From a bacterium (GTDB lineage: Bacteria; Verrucomicrobiota; Verrucomicrobiia; Limisphaerales; UBA11358): a stretch of 64,000 nt of DNA. The stretch is taken from the NCBI GenBank assembly GCA_021780905.1, contig JAJXXW010000018.1, forward strand, positions 82,847-146,846, written 5' to 3'. Position numbers and translations under genes: made by a program. Positions 19,098 through 26,622 of this stretch are shown in pieces (the stretch's first letter is position 1; each line of letters opens with the position of its first letter). The notes under the pieces were generated by a model that had not been told where the DNA came from, ran no database searches, and saw only the letters and a program-made list of their open reading frames with translations.

Positions 19098-19126
19098 GGC
19101 GAGGCTCCGGCCTCGCCGTTTTTTTT
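19098..19126 (+). terminator. Rho-independent terminator after rplS
   Basis: Stem GGCGAGG / CCTCGCC with loop CTCCGG followed by G and eight T. It lies 24 bp after the rplS stop. Confidence 0.9.
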
Positions 19127-19216
19127 GCTTGAGCCGGCGGCAGCATCAGGGCGGCAAAATATATTTGCTGCCCCGGCTGAACGGTTCAGGCAGCATGATG
19201 TCTCAATATTTCCGAG

Positions 19217-22200
19217 ATGAAGACCTTTAAATCGATACTAATTTTAGCGGCGGTCCTGGCGGTTCTGCCGGCGCGCGGCGGCACGAATGATTATGCCGGC
19301 CCGCTCTGGGCGTTGGACGACGCCCAAACCGTTTTGTCGGCGGCGGCGGACATTACGCGTGCGAAATATCCCGACTGCGACACGGCGACGGTCGAGCAGA
19401 AAAGCGTGCGCCTTTTCCGCCGGGACGGCACCGGTGAAAGCCAGGATGAAACCTTCACCAAGGTGCTGACCGAAAAGGGCCGGCGCGACAGCCGGACGTT
19501 GTCGCTGGGATTTCAACTGCCCTATACAACGGTGGTCGTCGCGAAACTGGAGGTGTTGAAGCCCGACGGCACGGCGCAGCCGGTGGACGTGGCGGCCAAT
19601 TCTCAGGAGAGCATTGACGACAGCCAGATGGCGATGAACATCTACGACCCGAACACCAAGGTGCTGGTGGTCAACCTGCCCGAGGTGGACATTGGCGATG
19701 TCGTGCATTCGGTGGTGCGGCAGACGACCGAGCGACCCTATATTCCGGGGCAGTTCACGGATGAAAATATTTTTGAAGGGACCGGCTACATCCGGCACAT
19801 CAGTTACGAGGTTCACGCGCCGGCGGAACGGCCGCTGCTCAACCTCCGGCTGCGCGATGCCATTCCCGGCACGGTGACATCCACCAACGCGACCAACGCC
19901 GACGGCTCCATCACCTATCACTGGGAGGTCGCCAACGTGCCGCGAATGTTTGATGAGCCGGGCATGCCGCCGGACGACATGGTGCTGCAACGTCTGCTGG
20001 TCAGCACACTGCCGGACTGGCCGGCGGTGTCCAAGTGGTATTGGCATTTGAGCGAGCCGCACCTCGACGCGACCGTGCCGGAAATGCAGCAAACCAACAA
20101 TATTCTTACCGCCGGGTTGACGGACAAAATGGACAAGATCAAAGCCATTTTCTATTACGTCTCCAAAAAGGTCCGTTACATGGGGCTCACGCCGGAAAAA
20201 GACCGGCCCGGTTTCGAGCCGCACGACGTGAAGCTGACGTTTGAAAAAAATTACGGCGTCTGCCGCGACAAGGCCGCGCTGCTCGTGTCGCTGTTGCGCG
20301 CGGCCGGCCTCGACGCCTATCCGGTGCTCATCAATGTTGGCAGCAAGCTCGATCCCGACGTGCCCGGCCCGAATTTCAACCACGCCATCGTTGGTGTGGA
20401 ACTGAAGCCGGGCGATTACCAGTTGATGGATCCGACCGACGAAAACACGCGCGAACTCCTGCCGCAGTATGACTGCAACCGCAGCTATCTGGTCTGCCGG
20501 CCGGCCGGCGAGACACTGCTGACCAGCCCCGTCCAGCCGCCGGACCAAAACCTGATGCGGGTAACGACCACCGGCACGCTCACCGCCGCCGGCCGGCTCG
20601 AGGCGAAGTCCGAGCTGGCCTTCGAGGGCGTGAACGACGACGACTATCGCAATGCGTTCGTGAAGATGAAGCCCGACGATCTGCGCCGTTTTTTTGAGCG
20701 CGACCTCAAGCTGGCGGTGCCCGGTGCCCGGTTGAAATCCCTGAAGCTGCTGCCGGCCAACCTGCTCGATATGTCCTCCGGCCTGCGCGCCGAGCTGGAA
20801 TTTTCCGCCGCCGGCATGACCGCCGCCGGCCACGGCAAGTCGGTCGTCACCGTGCCGTGGATCGGCTCCGGCCTTGGCGTGGTGAATTTCATCCTGCACG
20901 ACACCGGGCTGGAAAAACGAAAGTATCCGTTACAGACCGACGCGACCTGCGGGCTGGCGGAAACGGTTTCGCTCAAGCTGGACAAGGGATTTGCCGGCGT
21001 GGTCTCGCTGCCGGAATGCGCGCCGCAGGACGACGCCGGATTGAGCCGCCGGGAAACCTTCACCTGCACGAACGGCACGCTGAACTGCGCGCGGGAATTG
21101 AAATTGAAAACCGTCGAGTTTTCGCCGGCGCAGTATTTGCAACTCAAGCAGACTCTCAAGGATATGCAATACGACGGCCGCAAATTGCCGCTGCTGGCGC
21201 TGGCGAAATCCGCGCCGGAAAATGTGGCGGCGACCGTGGACGCAGGCGCGGAACCCCCGGTCAATTCCGACGCCAAAATCCTTGACGTCCGCAAGGAACT
21301 CTCCGTGAACGACGCGCATTCCGCGGTTTACCGCGTGAGATACTCCAAGCAAATCTTGAGCTATCAGGGCAAGAAGCGGGAGGCGGAGCTGAAAATCAGC
21401 TTCAACCCCGCGACGCAGTCGGCAAAGCTTGTCCGCGCGGTCGTGGTTTCCAAGGCCGGGGCGCGCGCGGAGATTTCCCCTGGCGAAATCAACGTCATGG
21501 ACGCGGGCTGGAACGCCTCCGCCAAGCGCTACACCGGCGGCAAGGTGCTGGTCGCCAACCTGCCGAACGTGGAAATCGGCTCGACCATCGAGGTGGAATA
21601 TGAAATCGCCATGACCAACCAGGCGTATTTGTCCGGCTTTGAATCCTTCCAGTTGCCCGATGAGCTGGCGCAAAAAACCTTTGAACTCTCCGCGCCGGCG
21701 AATCTCACCGTCCGGCAACTGACCACCGGCAGCGGCGGCATTCAGGAGACGCGCACGCGCCGCGACGGGCGGCAGGTGTTTGCTTGGCGGGCGGAAAACG
21801 CCCCGGCGCTGCCGGCCGAAAATAGCTTGCCGCCGGAGTGGACTTACAATTCCGGCGTCGGTTATTTCCTCGGGAACGCCGATGATTATTACCAAAACCT
21901 CAACGCCATCCTGCGGGATCGCGCGGCGAAAAATTCCCTCGCCGCCGCCCGCGCGCGGGAGTTGACGGCGACGGCCACCAGCCGCGCCGCCGCCGTGGCC
22001 GCCATCCGCGATTTTGTCGCCAAATCCATCCGGGTCGCGGGGCCGTCATTCACGGAACTGCCGTTGAGCGAGCTTTCCGCCGCCGACACGACGCTGACGG
22101 ACGGCTACGGGCACCTGGCTGACCGCGCGATTTTGCTGCACGCGATGCTGGCCGCCGCCGGCTTCAAGCCGGAATTTGTGCTGGCCTCGGACTTGCCGCC

Positions 22201-23035
22201 GATCCAGCCAATGGCCGGCGTCCTCAAAAAATTTCCCATGCCGCAGGTGTTTGCCACGCCGCTGGTCCGCGTGGTCGTGGACGGCGAAACCGATTACTTG
22301 AATGACACCGACCAGTATGCGCGCCTGGGCGCGACCGCGCACGATGGCAAGCTGGGGATTGTCCTAGCCCGCCGCGCCAGCGAGGAAATCCGGGCGGCCA
22401 AAGGCTGCGCGAACGAGATGAAAACGTTCTATCATTTGTCGCTGGCCGACGACGGCCGGGCGCGGATCAATGTGCGCCACTCTTATTATGGTCTGAACTA
22501 CGGCCAGCAGCACCGTTTTTTTGCCGAGTTGCCGCCCGAAGAACGCCGCCGGTATTTCCAGGAGATCGTCTCCCGGGTGTCGCAGGGCGCGCGGTCCGTG
22601 GGCGGGCTGGTCACGCAGTTTGACAATTATCCCGGCACCGAGGAATTCACCGTTGAAGTGGACAACTATGCCGTGGTGGACGGCCGATATGCCTACTTTG
22701 ATCTGCCGTTCACGCCGTCGCTGTTTCCCGTCGGCGCCGACCGCCGCGCGTTGCCGCTGTTCATCTCGCAGGCCGGCGCGCAGAGCGTGAAGGCGGACAT
22801 TGACCCGCCACCCGGATTTCGCCGGACGATCATCGCGCCCAAGAGCAAGACGCTCGCGGCCACCGGCGGCACGGCGCACATCACCGCGAGCGGACGCGGT
22901 GGCGACTACTTCATCACGGATCAACTGGTGATCCAGCCCAGCATCGTCAGCCCCAAGGATTATCCCGAACTGCTAAAAGTCGAATCGGCTCTGCATCAGG
23001 AATCTGCGCGGCTTTTCCTGCTGGAAAAGGAGTGA
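19217..23035 (+). CDS. Large exported protein with duplicated DUF3857 and transglutaminase-like domains
   Basis: 1272 residues with a Sec signal (SILILAAVLAVLPARGG). It is built as a tandem repeat, each half having a DUF3857 beta-rich domain then a transglutaminase-like domain. In the first half the core is NYGVCRDKAALLVSLLRAAGL with the Cys, FNHAIVGVEL with the His and MDPTDEN with the Asp, a full triad. In the second half the equivalent segment is GYGHLADRAILLHAMLAAAGF; the Cys position is not Cys, so that domain is probably inactive. DUF3857-transglutaminase proteins are common in Bacteroidetes and PVC genomes. Their substrates are unknown, possibly periplasmic or surface proteins. It is monocistronic, downstream of the rplS terminator. 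Confidence 0.87.
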   Translation: MKTFKSILILAAVLAVLPARGGTNDYAGPLWALDDAQTVLSAAADITRAKYPDCDTATVEQKSVRLFRRDGTGESQDETFTKVLTEKGRRDSRTLSLGFQLPYTTVVVAKLEVLKPDGTAQPVDVAANSQESIDDSQMAMNIYDPNTKVLVVNLPEVDIGDVVHSVVRQTTERPYIPGQFTDENIFEGTGYIRHISYEVHAPAERPLLNLRLRDAIPGTVTSTNATNADGSITYHWEVANVPRMFDEPGMPPDDMVLQRLLVSTLPDWPAVSKWYWHLSEPHLDATVPEMQQTNNILTAGLTDKMDKIKAIFYYVSKKVRYMGLTPEKDRPGFEPHDVKLTFEKNYGVCRDKAALLVSLLRAAGLDAYPVLINVGSKLDPDVPGPNFNHAIVGVELKPGDYQLMDPTDENTRELLPQYDCNRSYLVCRPAGETLLTSPVQPPDQNLMRVTTTGTLTAAGRLEAKSELAFEGVNDDDYRNAFVKMKPDDLRRFFERDLKLAVPGARLKSLKLLPANLLDMSSGLRAELEFSAAGMTAAGHGKSVVTVPWIGSGLGVVNFILHDTGLEKRKYPLQTDATCGLAETVSLKLDKGFAGVVSLPECAPQDDAGLSRRETFTCTNGTLNCARELKLKTVEFSPAQYLQLKQTLKDMQYDGRKLPLLALAKSAPENVAATVDAGAEPPVNSDAKILDVRKELSVNDAHSAVYRVRYSKQILSYQGKKREAELKISFNPATQSAKLVRAVVVSKAGARAEISPGEINVMDAGWNASAKRYTGGKVLVANLPNVEIGSTIEVEYEIAMTNQAYLSGFESFQLPDELAQKTFELSAPANLTVRQLTTGSGGIQETRTRRDGRQVFAWRAENAPALPAENSLPPEWTYNSGVGYFLGNADDYYQNLNAILRDRAAKNSLAAARARELTATATSRAAAVAAIRDFVAKSIRVAGPSFTELPLSELSAADTTLTDGYGHLADRAILLHAMLAAAGFKPEFVLASDLPPIQPMAGVLKKFPMPQVFATPLVRVVVDGETDYLNDTDQYARLGATAHDGKLGIVLARRASEEIRAAKGCANEMKTFYHLSLADDGRARINVRHSYYGLNYGQQHRFFAELPPEERRRYFQEIVSRVSQGARSVGGLVTQFDNYPGTEEFTVEVDNYAVVDGRYAYFDLPFTPSLFPVGADRRALPLFISQAGAQSVKADIDPPPGFRRTIIAPKSKTLAATGGTAHITASGRGGDYFITDQLVIQPSIVSPKDYPELLKVESALHQESARLFLLEKE

Positions 23036-23100
23036 CGTCGCGTGGCCGGCGCGTTTTTTTCCCGTTGCGAAGCAAGGGCGGGGCTGGCGTGGAAAGGGCG

Positions 23101-23129
23101 TTGACACGTTTGGTTGCGGGGTTTAGTCT
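23101..23129 (+). promoter_or_regulatory. Putative sigma-70 promoter of the coiled-coil protein gene
   Basis: Perfect TTGACA, a 17-bp spacer, then TAGTCT, ending 20 bp before the ATG at 23149. It supports the 23149 start over the upstream ORF start. Confidence 0.55.
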
Positions 23130-23148
23130 CTTCAAAAACGGCAATACC

Positions 23149-23916
23149 ATGTTACTTCGCATCAGTTTAATCATCGCCATCCTGGCCGGAATCGGCGCCG
23201 GCGTGGTTTCCTACCTCGAAGTGTCCGACAAAGTCCCCGCGTTGGCCAAGCAGCGCGACGATGAAAAAAGCGCCAAACTCGCCAAAATTGACGAGTTGAA
23301 AAAGACCAACGAAGTGCTCGCCAAAACCAAAAGCCAGTTGGCCCAGACCCAGCAGGATTTGGAGGACACCAAATCCGACCGCGACAAACAACTGGCCCGC
23401 GCCGACGCCCAGACCAAACGCGCCGATGAATTGACGGACAAACTCGCCAAGGTCACGCAGGCGCGCGACGACGCCCTGAATTCCCTTGCCGCCTACAAGA
23501 ACACGGATTTGACTCCCGAACAAATTTTGAAATTAAGCAAGGATCTCAAGGGCGCGCTCCAGGAAATTGCCGTGGTCAACGGCGAGAAGTTGGTCATGCT
23601 GCGCACCATCGGCCGGTTGACGAACGAGCTCGCCAAATTCACCGACCCGGACCGGTTCGTCAAACTGCCGGCCGGGTTGCATGGCAAAATTCTCGTCGTG
23701 GATCCCAAGTGGGACTTTGTGGTGCTCAACATCGGCGAGGATCAGGGCTTGATCACCGATGGCGAGCTGCTGGTCAGCCGCCAAGGCAAGCTGGTCGCCA
23801 AAGTCATTGTCCGCAGCGTCGAAAAAGACCGGAGCATCGCCAACCTTGTTCCCGGCTGGCAACTGGGCGACATGATCGAGGGCGACGAAGTTTCCCCGGC
23901 GCATCCCTCCACCTGA
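23149..23916 (+). CDS. Membrane-anchored coiled-coil protein of unknown function
   Basis: 255 residues from the ATG at 23149, which follows a near-consensus promoter. One N-terminal transmembrane helix (MLLRISLIIAILAGIGAGVVSYL) is followed by about 110 residues of charged coiled coil (KAKL-type heptads such as LAKTKSQLAQTQQDLEDTKSDRDKQLARADAQT). A compact C-terminal domain (PAGLHGKILVVDPKWDFVVLNIGEDQGLITDGELLVSR) resembles a small beta-barrel of the MreC-like or OB kind. Such proteins are frequent in Verrucomicrobiota. A structural role at the envelope is possible, but I do not recognise a defined family. Confidence 0.72.
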   Translation: MLLRISLIIAILAGIGAGVVSYLEVSDKVPALAKQRDDEKSAKLAKIDELKKTNEVLAKTKSQLAQTQQDLEDTKSDRDKQLARADAQTKRADELTDKLAKVTQARDDALNSLAAYKNTDLTPEQILKLSKDLKGALQEIAVVNGEKLVMLRTIGRLTNELAKFTDPDRFVKLPAGLHGKILVVDPKWDFVVLNIGEDQGLITDGELLVSRQGKLVAKVIVRSVEKDRSIANLVPGWQLGDMIEGDEVSPAHPST

Positions 23917-23917
23917 C

Positions 23918-24091
23918 ATGAAATTCCGCGCCACCCACTGCTTCTGGCTGCTGCTGCTTGCCATCGTGGTGTTGTTTGTTTCCGGTTGCGCTACCAACGA
24001 GTCTGACAACGTCTCCGTCCGACCGTGGAACTCGCCGACCGACTGGCAACAGGGCGGCGCGCTGGGCGCGATGGACACCCAGCACCGCTAA
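23918..24091 (+). CDS. Small lipoprotein
   Basis: 57 residues, absent from the ORF track. It reads MKFRATHCFWLLLLAIVVLFVSGC followed by ATNESDNVSVRPWNSPTDW. The signal peptide and lipobox VSGC are clear; the mature peptide is only about 34 residues. The ATG follows the coiled-coil gene's stop by one base, so the two are likely co-translated. Its TAA overlaps the TAG of the convergent fthC-like gene (24088-24091). Similar tiny lipoproteins ending in a 'PWNSPTDWQ' type motif may be common in this lineage, but function is unknown. Confidence 0.7.
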   Translation: MKFRATHCFWLLLLAIVVLFVSGCATNESDNVSVRPWNSPTDWQQGGALGAMDTQHR

Positions 24092-24672
24092 TCCCGCTTC
24101 CTGCACACGCACCGCGCCGGCGTCAGGATGAAGTTCACCCTCGCATCGTGCGGCTCCGCCGGGATGGTTTCCAGCAGTTGAAAATCATAGGCCACGCCGC
24201 ATTTCACGCCGCTCGCCGCCGCCAGCAGGCGATCGTAAAAACCCCGTCCGCGTCCGAGCCGGCGGCCGCTTGAATCAAACGCCACCCCCGGCGCCAGAAC
24301 CAAATCCAATTGGTCCAGCGGAATTTCCGCGCAGCCTGTCGCCGGCTCCCGGATGCCGAATTTTCCGATGCTGAGGTCCGTCGCCAGGGTTGTTAACCGC
24401 TTCGCGCCGTAAATGCCCCTGGGCGCGTCAAAAAACGGCAGCGCGCAATGCACGCCCAAGGCCAGCGACGTTTCCACCACCGGCCAGATGTCCGGCTCAT
24501 CCTGCAGCGGCGCGAAAAACAAAATCGAACGGGCGCTGGAAATCTGCGCCTGCAGCCGCTCGCACAGCGCGCTGGATTCCACCGCCCGCACCGCCGGGGA
24601 AATGTTTCCCAGCGCCGCGCGGATTTTCTGGCGCAGTTCGGATTTGGAATGGGCGGCGGTGGAGGCGGTCAT
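24088..24672 (-). CDS. 5-formyltetrahydrofolate cyclo-ligase
   Basis: 194 residues. It converts 5-formyl-THF to 5,10-methenyl-THF with ATP hydrolysis in one-carbon metabolism. Visible are the N-terminal KSELRQKIRAAL, ILFFAPLQDEPD, the substrate-binding DLVLAPGVAFDSSGRRLGRGRGFYDRLL and the final basic segment of the family. It is first of a minus-strand run but separated by about 90 bp from the next gene. The stop overlaps the convergent lipoprotein gene. Confidence 0.92.
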   Translation of the reverse strand: MTASTAAHSKSELRQKIRAALGNISPAVRAVESSALCERLQAQISSARSILFFAPLQDEPDIWPVVETSLALGVHCALPFFDAPRGIYGAKRLTTLATDLSIGKFGIREPATGCAEIPLDQLDLVLAPGVAFDSSGRRLGRGRGFYDRLLAAASGVKCGVAYDFQLLETIPAEPHDARVNFILTPARCVCRKRD

Positions 24673-24764
24673 TGTTCAGTCGCGGAGAAAACCCCCATCA
24701 AGAAAAAGTCCAATGCCGGTGGGAATTCCCATTTTTGTTTCTTGCGCGCCGATCGGGAATTCAT

Positions 24765-25025
24765 TCATTTTGGAAACGCGCCGCAGGCACCTTTGCCGGC
24801 GGCTTTGGCGATTGGCTTTATCGTCGGATCGCTGAAGGCAAGCAGGACACTTTGTGCGCGGTTCTTCCTTTTGCCGTCCAGTTTCGCCAGCGCGGCGCGG
24901 AAATGCTTCAGCCGGAAATCTTCCGGCCCGGTCGCGCGCTCCACGCGGTCGAGAAAGGCGGCCAGTTCGACGAGCCTGTGCCGCGCGTCGAGAAAATACA
25001 GGTCGAGGATTTGCTGTTTGGTCAT
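24765..25025 (-). CDS. Small conserved protein of unknown function, coupled to tatD
   Basis: 86 residues from the ATG at 25025, whose first bases overlap the tatD stop (ATGA), a strong sign of coupling; the longer ORF start lies inside tatD. Sequence MTKQQILDLYFLDARHRLVELAAFLDRVERATG is helical, followed by a basic stretch and AQSVLLAFSDPTIKPIAKAAGKGACGAFPK. No signal or membrane segment. I do not recognise a named domain. The operon arrangement suggests it is expressed together with the TatD nuclease. Confidence 0.72.
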   Translation of the reverse strand: MTKQQILDLYFLDARHRLVELAAFLDRVERATGPEDFRLKHFRAALAKLDGKRKNRAQSVLLAFSDPTIKPIAKAAGKGACGAFPK

Positions 25026-25828
25026 GCGAGTTTGGGAAAAAAGTCGTGCGCCGTCCGGCAGGTCGCCGCGCTGAGTTCGTCCAGCGAAATCCGTTTCACT
25101 TGCGCCACCGTCTCGGCGATCTCCATCACGAACGCCGGTTCGCACCGCCGGCCGCGATGCGGCACCGGCGCGAGATAGGGGCAGTCCGTCTCCAGCATGA
25201 ATTTGTCCGGCGGCGTGGCGGCCACGGCGTCGCGGATGTTCTGGCCGTTCTTAAAAGTCACAATGCCAGTATAGCTCACGAGGGAGCCGATGGCCAAAAC
25301 CGCTTTCAACCGCGCCACGCTTTCGCCGAAGCAGTGGAACACGCCGCGCACTTTGCCGGCGAACGGTTTCAATTGCGCCAGCGTGTCATCAAACGACGCG
25401 CGCTGGTGGATGATGGCATTCAGGCCGAACTCTGCCGCCACCTCAAGCTGCTGCCGGAAAATCTCCGCCTGCCGCTGTTTGTAATGCGCGTCGTCCGCCG
25501 GGCTGCCGCCTTGGGAACTGGGCAGTCGGAAATAATCCAGCCCGGTCTCGCCGATGGCGACGACCTTGGGATGCCGCGCCAGTTCACGCAGGGCCGGACG
25601 GAGGTCGGCCGGTGCAGCCAACGCCTCGGACGGATGCCAGCCGGCGGCGGCGTAGAGGGCCGGATGCCGTTCCGCCAGCGCCACCGCGCGGCGGCTGCTG
25701 TCCAGGCTGGTGCCGATGGAGATGATCTTGGCGATGCCCGCCGCCTCCGCGCGGGCGAGCACCTCGGCAAAATCCTTCTCATAATCGGGATAATCCAGAT
25801 GCGCGTGCGTGTCGTAGAAGATGGGCAT
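25022..25828 (-). CDS. tatD: TatD-family metal-dependent hydrolase / DNase
   Basis: 268 residues, TIM-barrel amidohydrolase superfamily. Metal ligands are in order: DTHAHLD (HxH), GETGLDY (Glu), IIHQR (His), FHCFG (His) and ETDCPYLAP (Asp). Family members are 3'-5' DNases or D-aminoacyl-tRNA/unknown hydrolases. Start MPIFYDTHAHLD is canonical. Upstream is a chimeric pseudogene; downstream a small ORF overlaps by 4 bp. Confidence 0.93.
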   Translation of the reverse strand: MPIFYDTHAHLDYPDYEKDFAEVLARAEAAGIAKIISIGTSLDSSRRAVALAERHPALYAAAGWHPSEALAAPADLRPALRELARHPKVVAIGETGLDYFRLPSSQGGSPADDAHYKQRQAEIFRQQLEVAAEFGLNAIIHQRASFDDTLAQLKPFAGKVRGVFHCFGESVARLKAVLAIGSLVSYTGIVTFKNGQNIRDAVAATPPDKFMLETDCPYLAPVPHRGRRCEPAFVMEIAETVAQVKRISLDELSAATCRTAHDFFPKLA

Positions 25829-25840
25829 ATTCGGCTGGTG

Positions 25841-26140
25841 TCAAAACAACGGCCTCTGCGCCGCGTTGCTTTCGGCCTTGGCCCGTGTAGCAATCAAAGA
25901 TCTGTCCCGACTCGGAGCGCGGGGCGTATTCGATTGGTGGCCGTGCGCAAGCACCTTGCCGATGAATTGCGCGAATTCTTTCGGGCTGATTTCGCCGAGG
26001 CCTTTGAAATGTGTGATTTCCGGTTCGCCGACGCCGAGCGAGATGGCGTCCTTCATCTTGGCGACGATGTCAAAAAAATCGCGGATGCCCGACTTGGGCA
26101 GGCCGGCCATGTGCGTCGCAATGTAGCGAGATTGACCCAT
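25841..26140 (-). pseudogene. Chimeric ORF: aminotransferase 5' end joined to a parE-like 3' end
   Basis: 99-residue ORF whose first 41 residues ([20 protein letters not shown]... SLGVGEPE) are the start of a class I/II PLP-dependent aminotransferase of the aspartate aminotransferase type. The next 25 or so ([21 protein letters not shown]) are the near-terminal GyrB/ParE motif. The same segment occurs in the intact ParE at 30428-32275 ([21 protein letters not shown]). DNA similarity extends from about 26017 down to about 25880 with a frameshift, matching plus-strand 30510-30650. The ORF lacks all catalytic parts of both enzymes, so a functional product is unlikely. Confidence 0.85.
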
Positions 26141-26523
26141 TTAAGCTGTGAAGAATAATTAAATCATGCCGCGTTCGCAAACGAATAGACGGGCGCGGAA
26201 AATTTTTTTAACGCAAAGACGCAAAGGCGCGGAGTTGCGAGCCGAACGGGCCAAGGAATTAACCGCGAAACACACGAACGACACGAATGAATGGCTGCCA
26301 AGCTCCGGCTGCGCTGAAGGCGCTACGGAAATTAACCCGGTGTTGACCGATGCAATCGGACTGCGCCGGGAAAACGTCCCACAAAATAATTCTCCCACTC
26401 CTCGCCGTCCTTCGTTCGCGGGAGCGGAAAAATCCTTCGCCCATCGGATGGGAGAAGGTGGCGAAGCCGGATGAGGGATTGAATTTTGGCCGGATGAGGG
26501 TCGTCGGGAGAAACACATTTTAA
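26141..26523. repeat. Intergenic region made of interspersed repeat fragments
   Basis: Contains 'ACGCAAAGACGCAAAGGCGC' (about 26210), 'GCGAAACACACGAACGACACG' type (about 26265) and several 'GGATGGGAGAAGGTGGCGAAGCCGG' type segments. All look like dispersed intergenic repeats; fragments of the first type recur inverted at about 36870-36895. No gene seen. Confidence 0.6.
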
Positions 26524-26550
26524 CGAGGAGAGGGCCGGGGTGAGGAGTTC
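26524..26550 (+). repeat. Left arm of a perfect 27-bp inverted repeat around the methyltransferase gene
   Basis: Begins CGAGGAGAGGGCCGGGG. The exact reverse complement is at 29966-29992. It belongs to the 'CCTCACCCCGGCCCTCTCC' GC-rich repeat family found several more times in this window. Confidence 0.9.
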
Positions 26551-26622
26551 GATGAAAACGAATTGGTGTTGACAAACTCCCCGCTTTGCAACCGCCGCCC
26601 GCCGCGTTATTCTGCGCCGCAC

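Noticed and set aside
24673-24764. 6S RNA upstream of the formyl-THF cyclo-ligase gene, as in proteobacteria
   Set aside because: The gap is only 92 bp and shows no long 6S-like bubble-and-stem structure.
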